From assembly GCF_030929495.1 (NCBI RefSeq), contig NZ_JAVFWN010000007.1:124001-188000 (forward strand): a stretch of DNA of 64,000 nt. Direction: 5' to 3'. The notes below the pieces were generated by a model. It searched no databases and was not told the DNA's origin. It saw nothing but the letters and a program-made list of their open reading frames with translations. This stretch comes from Nocardioides sp. LHD-245 (GTDB lineage: Bacteria; Actinomycetota; Actinomycetes; Propionibacteriales; Nocardioidaceae). Positions 48,904 to 60,349 of this stretch are shown here, piece by piece (position 1 is the stretch's first letter; every line of letters begins with the position of its first letter). The position numbers and the translations under genes were made by a program.

Positions 48904-50469
48904 TCAGCTGATCTCGGGCAGCTCCTGGGCCGCGCCGATCAGCGCCTGGAACGGGTCACCGCGCTCGGCCAGGCGGTCCAGCACGGTGCGGATCGTCCAG
49001 CGGTCCGGGCGCAGGTCCGGATCGTCGAGCTCGCCCCAGCCGATCGGCACCGAGACCGGGGCGCCGGCCGCGGGGCGGGGGGAGTACGGCGCGACGAGCG
49101 TCTTGTTGATCGCGTTCTGGGTGTAGTCCAGCCGGGCCCGGCCGCCGCGCGCCTTCACCTCCCACTTCCAGCTGACCAGGTCCGGGAGGACCTTGCCGAC
49201 CGTGCGCGAGAGCCGCTCGACCCAGCCGCGGGTGTCCTCGAAGGTGTAGCCCGCCACGACGGGGACCCAGATCTGGATGCCGCGTCGTCCGGTCACCTTC
49301 GCCCGCGCGGTCACCCCGAGATGGTCGAGCGCGGTGCGGTGCAGACGGGCGAGGGCGAGCACCTCCGCCCAGGTGGTGCGCTCGCCGGGGTCGATGTCGA
49401 CGAGTGCGTAGGTCGGTTCGTAGGGGTCCTGGACTCGCGACGTCCAGGGGTGCCACTCGAGGGCGCCGAAGTTGGCGGCCCAGACGAGGGCCGCCGGCTC
49501 GTCGGCGACGACATAGGTCGTCGTCTCGCCGGGGTCGGCGTCGGGGTTGTCCCAGGCGCCGAGCCACTCGGGCGCGTGCTCGGGGCGCTGCTTGTGCCAG
49601 AAGCCCTGCCCGCCGACGCCGTCGGGATAGCGGTGCAGGTTGAGCGCGCGGTCGCGGACGTAGGGCGTCACGACCGGCGCGATCCGTGCGGTGTAGGCGA
49701 GAAGCTCGCGCTTGGTGACCGGCGGGTCGCCCGGGAAGAGCACCTTGTCGAGGTTGGTCACCTTCAGCCGCCGGCCGAACAGCTCCCAGGTGCCCTGCTT
49801 CCCGAGGGAGGCGAGCTCGTCGACGGCGGCGTCGGGAAGCGGCTCGGGCAGCAGGGTCTCTGCCGCGTCGGCGGCCGGTGCGTCCGAGCGCCAGCGCCGA
49901 TCGGGATCCGCGGCGACGTCCGCGTTGGTGCGCCCGCTGAGCACGGACCGCGGATGGTCCTCGGGGTCCCAGCCCTCGACGGCCCGGTCGTCCCGCTTGT
50001 GCAGCAACATCCATGCCTCGCGGTTGCCCTCGGCGCCGGTGCGCACGAGCACCAGCCGGCCGCGCAGCTTGTGCCCGTGCATCTCGGCGTGCAGCTCGCC
50101 GTCGCGGACCGCGGCGCGCGGGTCGTCGGTCCTCACCGGCTCCCAGGTGCCGGTGTCCCACACGATGACGTCGCCGCCGCCGTACTCGCCGGAGGGGATG
50201 ACGCCCTCGAAGTGGAGGTACTCGATCGGGTGGTCCTCGACGTGCACGGCCAGCCGCCGGATGCCGGGATCGAGGGTGGGCCCCTTCGGCACCGCCCAGC
50301 TGACCAGCACGCCGTCGATCTCGAACCTCAGGTCGTAGTGGAGCCGGCTCGCCCGGTGCCGCTGCACGACGAACCGGGCGCCGCCGTCCGGGGACGGCGG
50401 CGCACCGGCCGGCTCCGAGGTGCGCGTGAAGTCGCGCTTGCGCCGGTAGGTCGCCAACAGATCGCCCAT
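48904..50469 (-). CDS. LigD-like 3'-phosphoesterase-polymerase fusion without ligase domain
   Basis: A 521-residue DNA-repair protein. Residues about 30-180 are the LigD phosphoesterase domain (VQRHRASRLHYDLRFE with the metal-binding His and Asp, then SGEYGGGDVIVWDTG). Residues about 225-520 are the LigD primase-polymerase domain: LTNLDKVLFPGD-like (KVTNLDKVLFPG), YALVDIDPG with the catalytic DxD, GRRGIQIWVP, and RLDYTQNA with the third Asp. The ATP-dependent ligase domain is missing, and the order PE-Pol is the reverse of mycobacterial Pol-PE-Lig. It is convergent with pnkp, only 22 bases apart. Works in Ku-dependent end joining; ku is not in the window. Confidence 0.9.
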   Translation of the reverse strand: MGDLLATYRRKRDFTRTSEPAGAPPSPDGGARFVVQRHRASRLHYDLRFEIDGVLVSWAVPKGPTLDPGIRRLAVHVEDHPIEYLHFEGVIPSGEYGGGDVIVWDTGTWEPVRTDDPRAAVRDGELHAEMHGHKLRGRLVLVRTGAEGNREAWMLLHKRDDRAVEGWDPEDHPRSVLSGRTNADVAADPDRRWRSDAPAADAAETLLPEPLPDAAVDELASLGKQGTWELFGRRLKVTNLDKVLFPGDPPVTKRELLAYTARIAPVVTPYVRDRALNLHRYPDGVGGQGFWHKQRPEHAPEWLGAWDNPDADPGETTTYVVADEPAALVWAANFGALEWHPWTSRVQDPYEPTYALVDIDPGERTTWAEVLALARLHRTALDHLGVTARAKVTGRRGIQIWVPVVAGYTFEDTRGWVERLSRTVGKVLPDLVSWKWEVKARGGRARLDYTQNAINKTLVAPYSPRPAAGAPVSVPIGWGELDDPDLRPDRWTIRTVLDRLAERGDPFQALIGAAQELPEIS

Positions 50470-50521
50470 GGAGGACCGGTGCCCGCGACCGCCCCTGCCA
50501 TGCGCTTGACCCGGATGCGAC

Positions 50522-52214
<1,693 letters not shown>

Positions 52215-52220
<6 letters not shown>

Positions 52221-52802
52221 GCAAGTAGTTCCGGGGAGGGGTGCCGCGGGGTCCGCGTCGATCCGGGCGACGGCCACGCGGGCGGTGCCGCCGAGCACGA
52301 GGGGCTCGTCGGCGATCGCGACATCCCCGGTCCCGAGGGTCGCGCCACCGTCCGAGGTGAGCGTCACGGTCCCGTCGAGGACGACGAGCACCACCGTGTC
52401 CGCCCGAGGTACGACGAGGGCGTCGTCGTCGGCAGCGAGCCGGTACACGTCCAGGCGGCCCCGGGCGGCGCCGCGGCGGGTCATCACGTTGAGGTCCCGG
52501 GTGGGTCGGTCGACCGAGCAGCGCACCGGCACGCCTCCGTCGAAGCCGAACGGCTCGTCCGGGCGCAGCACGTGGGTGCGGCCGGGCAGGTGCAGCGTCA
52601 TCGAGGTGCCCTCGACCAGCGTGATGATCCGGTCGATGCCGGGGAACGGTGAGAAGTCGCTGTCCCGCGCGACCTCGGCGAGGCTCACCCGCCAGGTGAA
52701 GGCGTCCGGCGGGCCCGCGAGGGCGATCTCGGTGGTCCGGCCCTGCCCGTTGCGCCATCGGGCGGACGGCAGGTCGGCGGCGCGCGTGATCGTCGTGGTC
52801 AT
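52215..52802 (-). CDS. HutD/Ves-family cupin-like protein
   Basis: A 195-residue HutD/Ves family protein: WRNGQGRTTEIAL near residue 16, FTWRVSLAEVARDSDFSPFPGIDR (key block WR.S.A.V..D..FS..PG.DR) and LVEGTSMTLHLPG. The family has a bicupin fold; HutD is linked to histidine use and Ves to cold stress. The true activity is unknown. ATG 52802 is the first methionine before the conserved start. Upstream of and co-directional with cholesterol oxidase, but the KstR-like site between them suggests separate control. Confidence 0.87.
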
Positions 52803-52879
52803 CGCGGTCCAGTCCACCGCACGCCGGCCACGTCCTCGGACCGGATGCCCGAGCTGCCGTCTGGTATCCGAGACCTTGC

Positions 52880-53584
52880 TCAGGGGTGCCGGGGCTCGCG
52901 ACCGGCCCGGGCCGTGCCCTCGGCGAGCAGCAGTTGCGCGCCGGTGTACGTCGCCATCACGACCGACTCCAGCCGCTGCGGCGCATCGGGCAGCAGGAAC
53001 GTCCGGGCGCCGAGGACCGCGTCGGAGGCCAGGAAGGTCGCGCCGCCGGCGGCCGTGAGCAGGCGCGCGTCCCGCGGCAGCGTGGGGTCCAGGTGGGCGG
53101 CACCGGCGGCTATCGTGGCGAGCAGCGCCGAGTAGCCGAGCAGCACCCCGCCCAGGCGGCGGTCCCGGCGGGCGGCGGCCGCGGCGACGACGGGTCCGCT
53201 GGTCGCCCACAGGCTCGCGATCACCCGGGTGGTGGGTGCCCTCCGGGTCGGCGTCCGCCGATCGCGGTGGCGCCGGAACCCCGCCAGGTAGGCCAGATGG
53301 CCCAGACCGAAGGAGCATGCCCCGGCCGCGAGCATCCGCTCGCCGTGGCCCAGCAGGAGCACGTCGCCGCCCCAGCCGCCGGCCTGCGCGACCAGTGTCG
53401 TCGTCCGCAGCGGCGACCCGTCGGCGCGGGGGTCCGCGGCCAGGGCCGCGCCGAGGGTCGGCAGCAGGAGCGGCTTGGTGACCCGGCGCGCCCGGTGCGC
53501 CGACGGCCTCCGCGATCCGGCCAGTACGGTGTCGGCCGCCGCCAGGGCGACGTAGGCCAGCCTGAGTCTCGTGGACCTGTGCAC
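52880..53584 (-). CDS. YhhN/TMEM86-family membrane protein (lysoplasmalogenase-like)
   Basis: A 234-residue membrane protein with about seven hydrophobic helices. YhhN hallmarks: the TKPLLLPTLGAAL segment, then QAGGWGGDVLLL and the FGLGHLAYLAGF helix, and later DAVLGARTF near the C-terminus. Homologues hydrolyse the vinyl-ether bond of lysoplasmalogens; activity here is not proven. Transcribed leftward in line with the HutD gene, 77 bases away. Confidence 0.85.
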   Translation of the reverse strand: MHRSTRLRLAYVALAAADTVLAGSRRPSAHRARRVTKPLLLPTLGAALAADPRADGSPLRTTTLVAQAGGWGGDVLLLGHGERMLAAGACSFGLGHLAYLAGFRRHRDRRTPTRRAPTTRVIASLWATSGPVVAAAAARRDRRLGGVLLGYSALLATIAAGAAHLDPTLPRDARLLTAAGGATFLASDAVLGARTFLLPDAPQRLESVVMATYTGAQLLLAEGTARAGREPRHP

Positions 53585-53626
53585 GCCCCGAACTGTAGGG
53601 CGTGCCGGCGGCCGGCCCGGAGAGCC

Positions 53627-54067
53627 TCAGGCGACGGCCAGCTGGGCCCGGGTCGGGACGAACGGGTCGAGCCGCAGCCGCATCCCCGCCTCGGCGGGCG
53701 TCCGGTTGGCCTTGCGTCCGTTGCAGGGGCCGCACGCCGCGACCGTGTTGAGCCAGGTCCAGCCGCCACCGCGGCTCTGCGGGAGGACGTGGTCGATGGT
53801 CGAGGCGTGCCGGCCGCAGTAGGCGCAGGCGTGGCGGTCGCGCCTGAGCACATTGCTCCGGGAGTACGCCGCCGGGCGGTACATCCACTTCGCCGCGACG
53901 TACCGGACCAGCCGGATCACCCGCGGCCACGGGTGCGGCCCGATCATCCGGTCCTCGTGCGCCTCCTCGACGGTGGCGACCTCGCGGAACAGCATCCGCA
54001 CGGCGTGCTGGAAGGTGACCGTGCCGAGCGGTTCGTAGGAGGCGTTCAGCAGCGTCACGGTGGTCAT
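53627..54067 (-). CDS. HNH endonuclease family protein
   Basis: A 146-residue HNH nuclease. N-terminal TLLNASYEPLG is the common opening of actinobacterial HNH proteins. The nuclease site is CAYCGRHASTIDHVLP with the first zinc pair and catalytic His, the central Asn in WLNTVAACGPCN, and the second CxxC. GGAGGTGA lies 11 bases upstream of the ATG at 54067; a GTG four codons earlier is an alternative. No restriction-modification partner is adjacent. Physiological role unknown. Confidence 0.85.
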   Translation of the reverse strand: MTTVTLLNASYEPLGTVTFQHAVRMLFREVATVEEAHEDRMIGPHPWPRVIRLVRYVAAKWMYRPAAYSRSNVLRRDRHACAYCGRHASTIDHVLPQSRGGGWTWLNTVAACGPCNGRKANRTPAEAGMRLRLDPFVPTRAQLAVA

Positions 54068-54219
54068 GGCCGCCGTCACCTCCTTCCGGTCGCTCGTCAT
54101 GCGGCGCCAGTCGGATTCCTACAAGGTCCGCATTTCCGTTCGGCCACGAAGGCGTGAAGGACAGAAGACCTCTGCGCGAGGCCCGACGGTCGAATGTACG
54201 TCGGCGCGGCCCGGACGCT

Positions 54220-55383
54220 CTACCGAATTGCCGGTTCCGTGCGGGGGAGGAAGGGCGCGAGCGCCAGGGCGAGGTGCAGCCGGAGCCGATCGGCGCCTCG
54301 CGCGAGGTCGTAGCCGGTGGCCTGCTCGACCTGTCCGAGCCGGTGGTAGACGGTCTGTCGGTGCACGGCCAGCAGGGTCGCCGTACGCGAGGCGCTGCCA
54401 GCCTCGTCGAGCCAGACCCGCACCGTGTGCAGGACGTCCGGGGCCGCCGTGGCGAGGAACGCGCGCACCGGTGGGTCGATCACGGCCGCCGCCAGATCGT
54501 CGTCGCGGCTGACGCCGAGGAGGGCGAGCGGGCCGAGGGACTCCCAGCGCACGACCGCGCCCGGCTCGGCGGTCCGGGCGACGCGGAGGCCGACCCGGGC
54601 GCCGCGGTGGGCGGCGGCCAGCGCGTCGATGCCGGGCACGGTGGGGCCGGTCGCGGCGCGGGTGACCCGGTCCAGGCTGTCGACGCGGCGGCCGAGACCG
54701 AGGGCGCCGAGCAGGTCGGTGAGGCCGCCCGCGGGCTCGACGAGCGAGGCGCGGGTGACGGCGCAGGCCACGCCCGGGCTGGAGCGGACCCACACCACGC
54801 CGGGGCGCGAGGGACGGCTCGCGACCTGGTCGAGCAGCTCGGGGCGCTCGAGCAGCACGCAGGTGACGGGCTCGTGCAGGTCGAGGCCGCCGGCCTGGGC
54901 GAGGTCGGCCGCCGACTCCCGGGCCGCGAGCCGGCCGCCCTCGACCAGCTCGCGGAAGAGCGCGTCGCGGTGGGCCTGGCGGCGCTCGGCCACGTTGAGG
55001 AGCAGCGCCGCCGACTCGGCGATCCGGATCGCCTCCGGCCAGGTCGACTCGGCGATCCGGCCGTCCGGATCGATGAGCCAGAAGTACCCGTGCACCCGGC
55101 CCAGGTGCCGGGCCGGGACGCAGAGCCGAGCGACGATCCCGAGCGCCTCGTCGGCAGGGGTGCGCAGCGGGCCGGGGGAGTCCTCGATGCCCTGGCCGCG
55201 GAACCACACGAGCACGTCCTCGGTGGAGCGTCGCTGCAGGATCGAGCGTTGCCGGATCGAGTCGATGACGTCGTCGCCGCGGTGGTCGGAGAAGCCGATC
55301 AGCCGGAAGTCCGGATCCTCGAGCGTGCACGGTGCATCGGTCAGCCGGGCCATGTCCTCCACGAGGTCATCGAGCGAGCTCAT
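54220..55383 (-). CDS. PucR/CdaR-family transcriptional regulator, probable proline-catabolism activator
   Basis: A 387-residue regulator. The C-terminal PucR HTH is clear: VRVWLDEAGSASRTATLLAVHRQTVYHRL (key block LDEAGS...TA..L.VHR.TVYHRL) at about 310-345, then DLARGADRLRLHLAL. The N-terminal 200 residues look like a sensor domain. It is divergent from the proline dehydrogenase gene, with 82 bases between, an arrangement in which PucR-like proteins activate the put genes in response to proline. Start ATG 55383 lies two bases from one GACANNTGTC palindrome. Confidence 0.85.
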   Translation of the reverse strand: MSSLDDLVEDMARLTDAPCTLEDPDFRLIGFSDHRGDDVIDSIRQRSILQRRSTEDVLVWFRGQGIEDSPGPLRTPADEALGIVARLCVPARHLGRVHGYFWLIDPDGRIAESTWPEAIRIAESAALLLNVAERRQAHRDALFRELVEGGRLAARESAADLAQAGGLDLHEPVTCVLLERPELLDQVASRPSRPGVVWVRSSPGVACAVTRASLVEPAGGLTDLLGALGLGRRVDSLDRVTRAATGPTVPGIDALAAAHRGARVGLRVARTAEPGAVVRWESLGPLALLGVSRDDDLAAAVIDPPVRAFLATAAPDVLHTVRVWLDEAGSASRTATLLAVHRQTVYHRLGQVEQATGYDLARGADRLRLHLALALAPFLPRTEPAIR

Positions 55384-55384
55384 C

Positions 55385-55459
55385 AGACAAGTGTCTCATC
55401 GCGGCCTGAGAATCCTGTGACAGATGTCCGTTTCGTGTGAGCGGTGACGCTCCTAGCGT
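55385..55459. promoter_or_regulatory. Two GACANNTGTC palindromes and promoter of the proline operon
   Basis: GACAAGTGTC (55386-55395, extended to AGACAAGTGTCT) and GACAGATGTC (55419-55428) share the motif GACANNTGTC; their centres are 33 bp apart, about three turns. TAGCGT (55454-55459) is a -10 six bases before the ATG. If the ATG is the start site, the palindromes are centred near -75 and -42, activator positions, and the -35 (TTTCGT) is weak. Confidence 0.6.
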
Positions 55460-55465
55460 GGAGAC

Positions 55466-56407
55466 ATGCTCGACCAGGCCCTGAGCCAGACCCTGAACCG
55501 CGCCTCGCGCAGCGCCCGCGCCCGCCGCGCGGTCGAGTCGTTCCCCGTCACCCGCAAGGTCGTCGACAGGTTCGTGCCCGGCGAGACCGCCGCCGACGCG
55601 GTCGCCGCGACCCGTCGCCTCATCGCCACGGGCCGCACGGTCACCCTCGACGTGCTCGGCGAGGACGTCCTCGACCTGGCCGGTGCCCGGGCGATGCGCG
55701 ACGCGTACCTCGCCCTGCTGGCCGCGCTCGCCGAGGCGGGCTGCGCCGCCGGTGCCGACGTCTCGCTCAAGCTCTCCGCGATGGGCCAGGCCCTGCCCGG
55801 TGGCACGACGATCGCCACCGACCACGCGGCCGAGATCGCCGCCGCGGCCGCCGCCCTCGGCTGCACGGTCACCCTCGACATGGAGGACCACACCACCGTC
55901 GACTCGACGCTCGCGATCGGCACGGCCCTGCGCGCGTCGTACCCGTTGGTGGGGAACGTGCTGCAGACCAACCTGCGGCGCACCCCCGGTGACATCGCCG
56001 ACCTCGACGGCACCGGCGCCCGGATCCGGCTGGTCAAGGGGGCCTACCGCGAGCCCGCCTCGGTCGCGCTGCAGCGCAAGGCCGAGGTCGACGGGGCCTA
56101 CGAGCGGGCGATCGACGCGCTGATGAGCTCCGACTGCCACCCGATGATCGCCACCCACGACCCGGCGATGCTCGACCGCGCGGTCGCGCGGGCGCTGGCC
56201 GCCGGACGCGGCGCGGACGGCTGGGAGGCGCAGATGCTCTACGGCGTGCGCCCCGAGCTCGAGCAGCGGATGGTCGACGACGGCCACCGGATGCGCGTCT
56301 ACATCCCGTTCGGCACCGACTGGTACGGGTACTTCATGCGACGGCTGGCCGAGCGCCCTGCCAACGTCGCCTTCTTCCTCCGCGCCCTCGCGCACCGATC
56401 CCGCTGA
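55466..56407 (+). CDS. Proline dehydrogenase (monofunctional PRODH)
   Basis: A 313-residue FAD-dependent PRODH barrel. KVVDRFVPGETAADAV opens the domain, DVSLKLSAMGQAL contains the substrate-site Lys and Asp, VTLDMEDHTTVD, IRLVKGAYREP and ATHDPAML follow, and a C-terminal YIPFGTDWYGYFMRRLAERPAN (key block Y.PFG..WY.Y..RRL.ERP.N) binds proline with the conserved Arg pair. It oxidises L-proline to pyrroline-5-carboxylate and feeds the next gene, 29 bases downstream. TAGCGT sits six bases upstream of the ATG, so the mRNA is probably leaderless. Confidence 0.94.
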   Translation: MLDQALSQTLNRASRSARARRAVESFPVTRKVVDRFVPGETAADAVAATRRLIATGRTVTLDVLGEDVLDLAGARAMRDAYLALLAALAEAGCAAGADVSLKLSAMGQALPGGTTIATDHAAEIAAAAAALGCTVTLDMEDHTTVDSTLAIGTALRASYPLVGNVLQTNLRRTPGDIADLDGTGARIRLVKGAYREPASVALQRKAEVDGAYERAIDALMSSDCHPMIATHDPAMLDRAVARALAAGRGADGWEAQMLYGVRPELEQRMVDDGHRMRVYIPFGTDWYGYFMRRLAERPANVAFFLRALAHRSR

Positions 56408-56436
56408 TCCCCGCCTTCTTCCGAGAGGACCCCGAC

Positions 56437-58074
<1,638 letters not shown>

Positions 58075-58092
58075 TCCCGGCAGCGCGGCTGT

Positions 58093-58698
58093 TCAGACGA
58101 CGAAGACCTGGCGGAACACAGCCGCGAGGTGGTCGGCGAGCTCGGCCTCGGTCCAGTCGCGCTCGTTGAGGAGGATGCCGACCACGTCGAACGAGCTCAG
58201 CGCGACGAGCATGTCCGTTGCTGTCGTCGTCGTCCATCGCGGGGCCAGGCGACCCTCGCCGGCCAGGCGCTCGATGATCTGTCGGCATCCCTCGTAGCGG
58301 ACCCGGCTGGCCAGCTCCCAGTGCCGCGCGGCGTCGGGGTCGTGCCGGGCCGCCTGCTGGAGCGCGCGTGCGGTAGGCATGATCCGTGGGATGAAGCCGG
58401 CCACCACCTGGGCCCGGGCGTCCAGCGCGGCGACCCCGTCCGCCGCCTCCCACATGGGCAGGAAGGCGGCATCGCGGTCCTCGACCTCGTTGAGGTAGTC
58501 GTAGAGCGCCGCCAGCAGCTCGCCGCGGGAGGCGAAGTGCAGGTAGATCGCGCGCCGGGAGACTCCGGCCCGCTCCGCCACCGCGGCCATCGTGACCTCC
58601 GCGAGGCCCTCCTGCTCGATCAGCTCCCTGGCGGCCTTGAGCAGTGCCTGCGCGGTGCGGCGGCTGCGGGCGTTGCGCGGGGTCTCGATGCTGGCCAT
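58093..58698 (-). CDS. TetR-family transcriptional regulator
   Basis: A 201-residue TetR repressor. HTH block LLKAARELIEQEGLAEVTMAAVAERAGVSRRAIYLHFASRGELL (key EGL..VTMAAVAERAGVSRRAIYLHF) lies at about 14-60. The ATG at 58698 is the first Met before the conserved N-terminus; there is no strong RBS. Divergent from the esterase, with a 36-bp palindrome in the 76-base intergenic region. Effector unknown. Confidence 0.9.
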   Translation of the reverse strand: MASIETPRNARSRRTAQALLKAARELIEQEGLAEVTMAAVAERAGVSRRAIYLHFASRGELLAALYDYLNEVEDRDAAFLPMWEAADGVAALDARAQVVAGFIPRIMPTARALQQAARHDPDAARHWELASRVRYEGCRQIIERLAGEGRLAPRWTTTTATDMLVALSSFDVVGILLNERDWTEAELADHLAAVFRQVFVV

Positions 58699-58720
58699 GG
58701 CATCAGGGTAGCCATATCTG

Positions 58721-58756
58721 CACATGGTGTGTACTTTAAAAAGTGCACACGATGTG
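58721..58756. promoter_or_regulatory. 36-bp imperfect palindrome, probable TetR operator
   Basis: CACATGGTGTGTACTT (58721-58736) and AAGTGCACACGATGTG (58741-58756) pair at 14 of 16 positions around a TAAA spacer. It covers the promoter region of the divergent TetR and esterase genes and is unusually AT-rich at its centre. Confidence 0.65.
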
Positions 58757-58774
58757 AAGCAAGGAGGCCCGGAC

Positions 58775-59992
58775 ATGCCGGTCGGCTACCTGATCTCGGT
58801 TCTGCTCGTCGGCTCGGTCACGCTGCTGGCGATCCGTCCGGTGTACCGGCCGGAACCGCTGGGTCTGGCCAGCTTCCTGCTGACGCTGCTCATCAACGAG
58901 GTGCCGATCGCGGGGCTCTACCTCCTGCTCCCGGCGACTGCGCTGGCCTTCGCCCAAGGTGACATCGGCACACCGGGCGGCTGGGCGGTGTTCGGGCTCG
59001 CCCTGCTGGTCGTGCTCGGGCTCGCGGTCATCGCCCGGCGGACGATGCTGGCCGGGCCGGCCGTCGAGCGAGCGCTTGCCGAGGGCCTGGGCGCCGGCTG
59101 GCGCAGCGAGACCGACCCGGCGCTGAGGGCTGGACTGCGCCGGGGGCTTCCGCTCGGGCGCATCCTGTTCCTGCCGTTCGTCACCCGTCGCCGAGACGTC
59201 ACCCACGTGAAGAACCTCAGCTACGGCGACGCCGGCAAGCGGAACCTGCTCGACGTGTACCACCACCGCTCCCGCCCGTCCGGCGGCCCGATCCTGATCC
59301 ACCTGCACGGAGGCCACTACTCGATGGGCCGCAAGGACAGCCAGGCGCTGCCCTTGATCTACCGGTTGGCGAGCCAGGGCTGGGTCTGCATCAGCGCGAA
59401 CTACCGGCTCCGGCCCGCGGTCCGACATCCCGAGCACCTCGTCGACTACAAGCGGGTGATCGCCTGGGCCCGCGAGCACGCCGAGGAGTACGGCGCCGAC
59501 CCGGCGATGATCTTCGCGTCGGGCACCTCGGCCGGCGGTCACATGGCCTCGATCGCCGGCCTGACCGCCGACGACCCGGATCTCCAGCCCGGCTTCGAGG
59601 ATGTCGACACCTCGGTTGCGGGCGTCATCATCCTGAACGGCTACCTGGGCCGGTACTTCGGCCAGGGCCCCGAGTCGTCGCCGCTGGGACACGTCCGGCC
59701 CGACGCCCCGCCGTACCTCATCGCTCACGGTGACCACGACAGCCTCGTCTCCCCGGACGTGAACCGTCCCTTCGTCGAGGGTCTGCGCCGGGTCTCGCGC
59801 AGTCCTGTCGTGTACGCCGAGCTCCCCGGCGCCCAGCACGGCTTCGACCTCTATCACTCCGTGCGCTTCGAGACCCTCATCAACGGCATCGAGGCCTTCG
59901 CCGCCTGGGTCCGCACCGGCCGCGCCCGCCCGCGACCGGGCGGGAGGGGCTCCCCGGCGGGCCACGAGGTCACCCGCCGTACGGCACGGTGA
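58775..59992 (+). CDS. Membrane-anchored alpha/beta hydrolase (esterase-like)
   Basis: A 405-residue hydrolase. About three hydrophobic helices in residues 1-95 (LISVLLVGSVTLLAI, LASFLLTLLINEVPIAGLYLLLP by its hydrophobic run, WAVFGLALLVVLGLAVI) anchor it; the catalytic domain has the oxyanion HLHGGHYSMG, Ser in ASGTSAGGHM, Asp in AHGDHDSLV and His in AQHGFDLY. AAGGAGG precedes the ATG. Regulated with the divergent TetR gene. Substrate unknown, perhaps a lipid ester. The last 23 bases overlap the convergent VOC gene. Confidence 0.88.
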   Translation: MPVGYLISVLLVGSVTLLAIRPVYRPEPLGLASFLLTLLINEVPIAGLYLLLPATALAFAQGDIGTPGGWAVFGLALLVVLGLAVIARRTMLAGPAVERALAEGLGAGWRSETDPALRAGLRRGLPLGRILFLPFVTRRRDVTHVKNLSYGDAGKRNLLDVYHHRSRPSGGPILIHLHGGHYSMGRKDSQALPLIYRLASQGWVCISANYRLRPAVRHPEHLVDYKRVIAWAREHAEEYGADPAMIFASGTSAGGHMASIAGLTADDPDLQPGFEDVDTSVAGVIILNGYLGRYFGQGPESSPLGHVRPDAPPYLIAHGDHDSLVSPDVNRPFVEGLRRVSRSPVVYAELPGAQHGFDLYHSVRFETLINGIEAFAAWVRTGRARPRPGGRGSPAGHEVTRRTAR

Positions 59993-60347
59993 TGATCTCC
60001 AGGTTGTGGCCGTCGGGGTCGGACCAGTAGAGCCCGCGGCCGCCGTCGTTGCGGTTGACCGCGCCCTCCTGCCGATGGAACGGGTCGGCCCAGAAGGTCA
60101 GGCCGCGCTCGACGATACGGGCGTGGATCGCGTCGAACTCGTCGTCGCCGACGAGGAAGGCGTAGTGCTGGGCGGTGACCGGGCCGGGGTGGGCGACGAC
60201 GTCGAGGCTGACGCCGTTGCCGAGCTCGACGACCCGGAACGGCCCGTAGACGCGGGCTTCCGGGAGGCCGAGGACGTCGGTGAGGAAGGCCGCGGTGGCG
60301 TCGCGGTCGGTGGCGTGGACGATCGTGTGGTTGAGCTCGATGGTCAT
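59970..60347 (-). CDS. VOC-family (glyoxalase-fold) protein
   Basis: A 125-residue VOC protein: LNHTIVHATDRDATAAFLTDVLGLP at the start, TAQHYAFLVGDDEFD in the centre, and GLYWSDPDGHNLEIITVPYG at the end. Candidate metal ligands are His7, the central His and the Glu in NLEII. Directly behind the efflux pump gene with two bases between, so probably co-transcribed; may modify or bind the compound exported by the pump. Confidence 0.88.
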   Translation of the reverse strand: MTIELNHTIVHATDRDATAAFLTDVLGLPEARVYGPFRVVELGNGVSLDVVAHPGPVTAQHYAFLVGDDEFDAIHARIVERGLTFWADPFHRQEGAVNRNDGGRGLYWSDPDGHNLEIITVPYGG

Positions 60348-60349
60348 GG

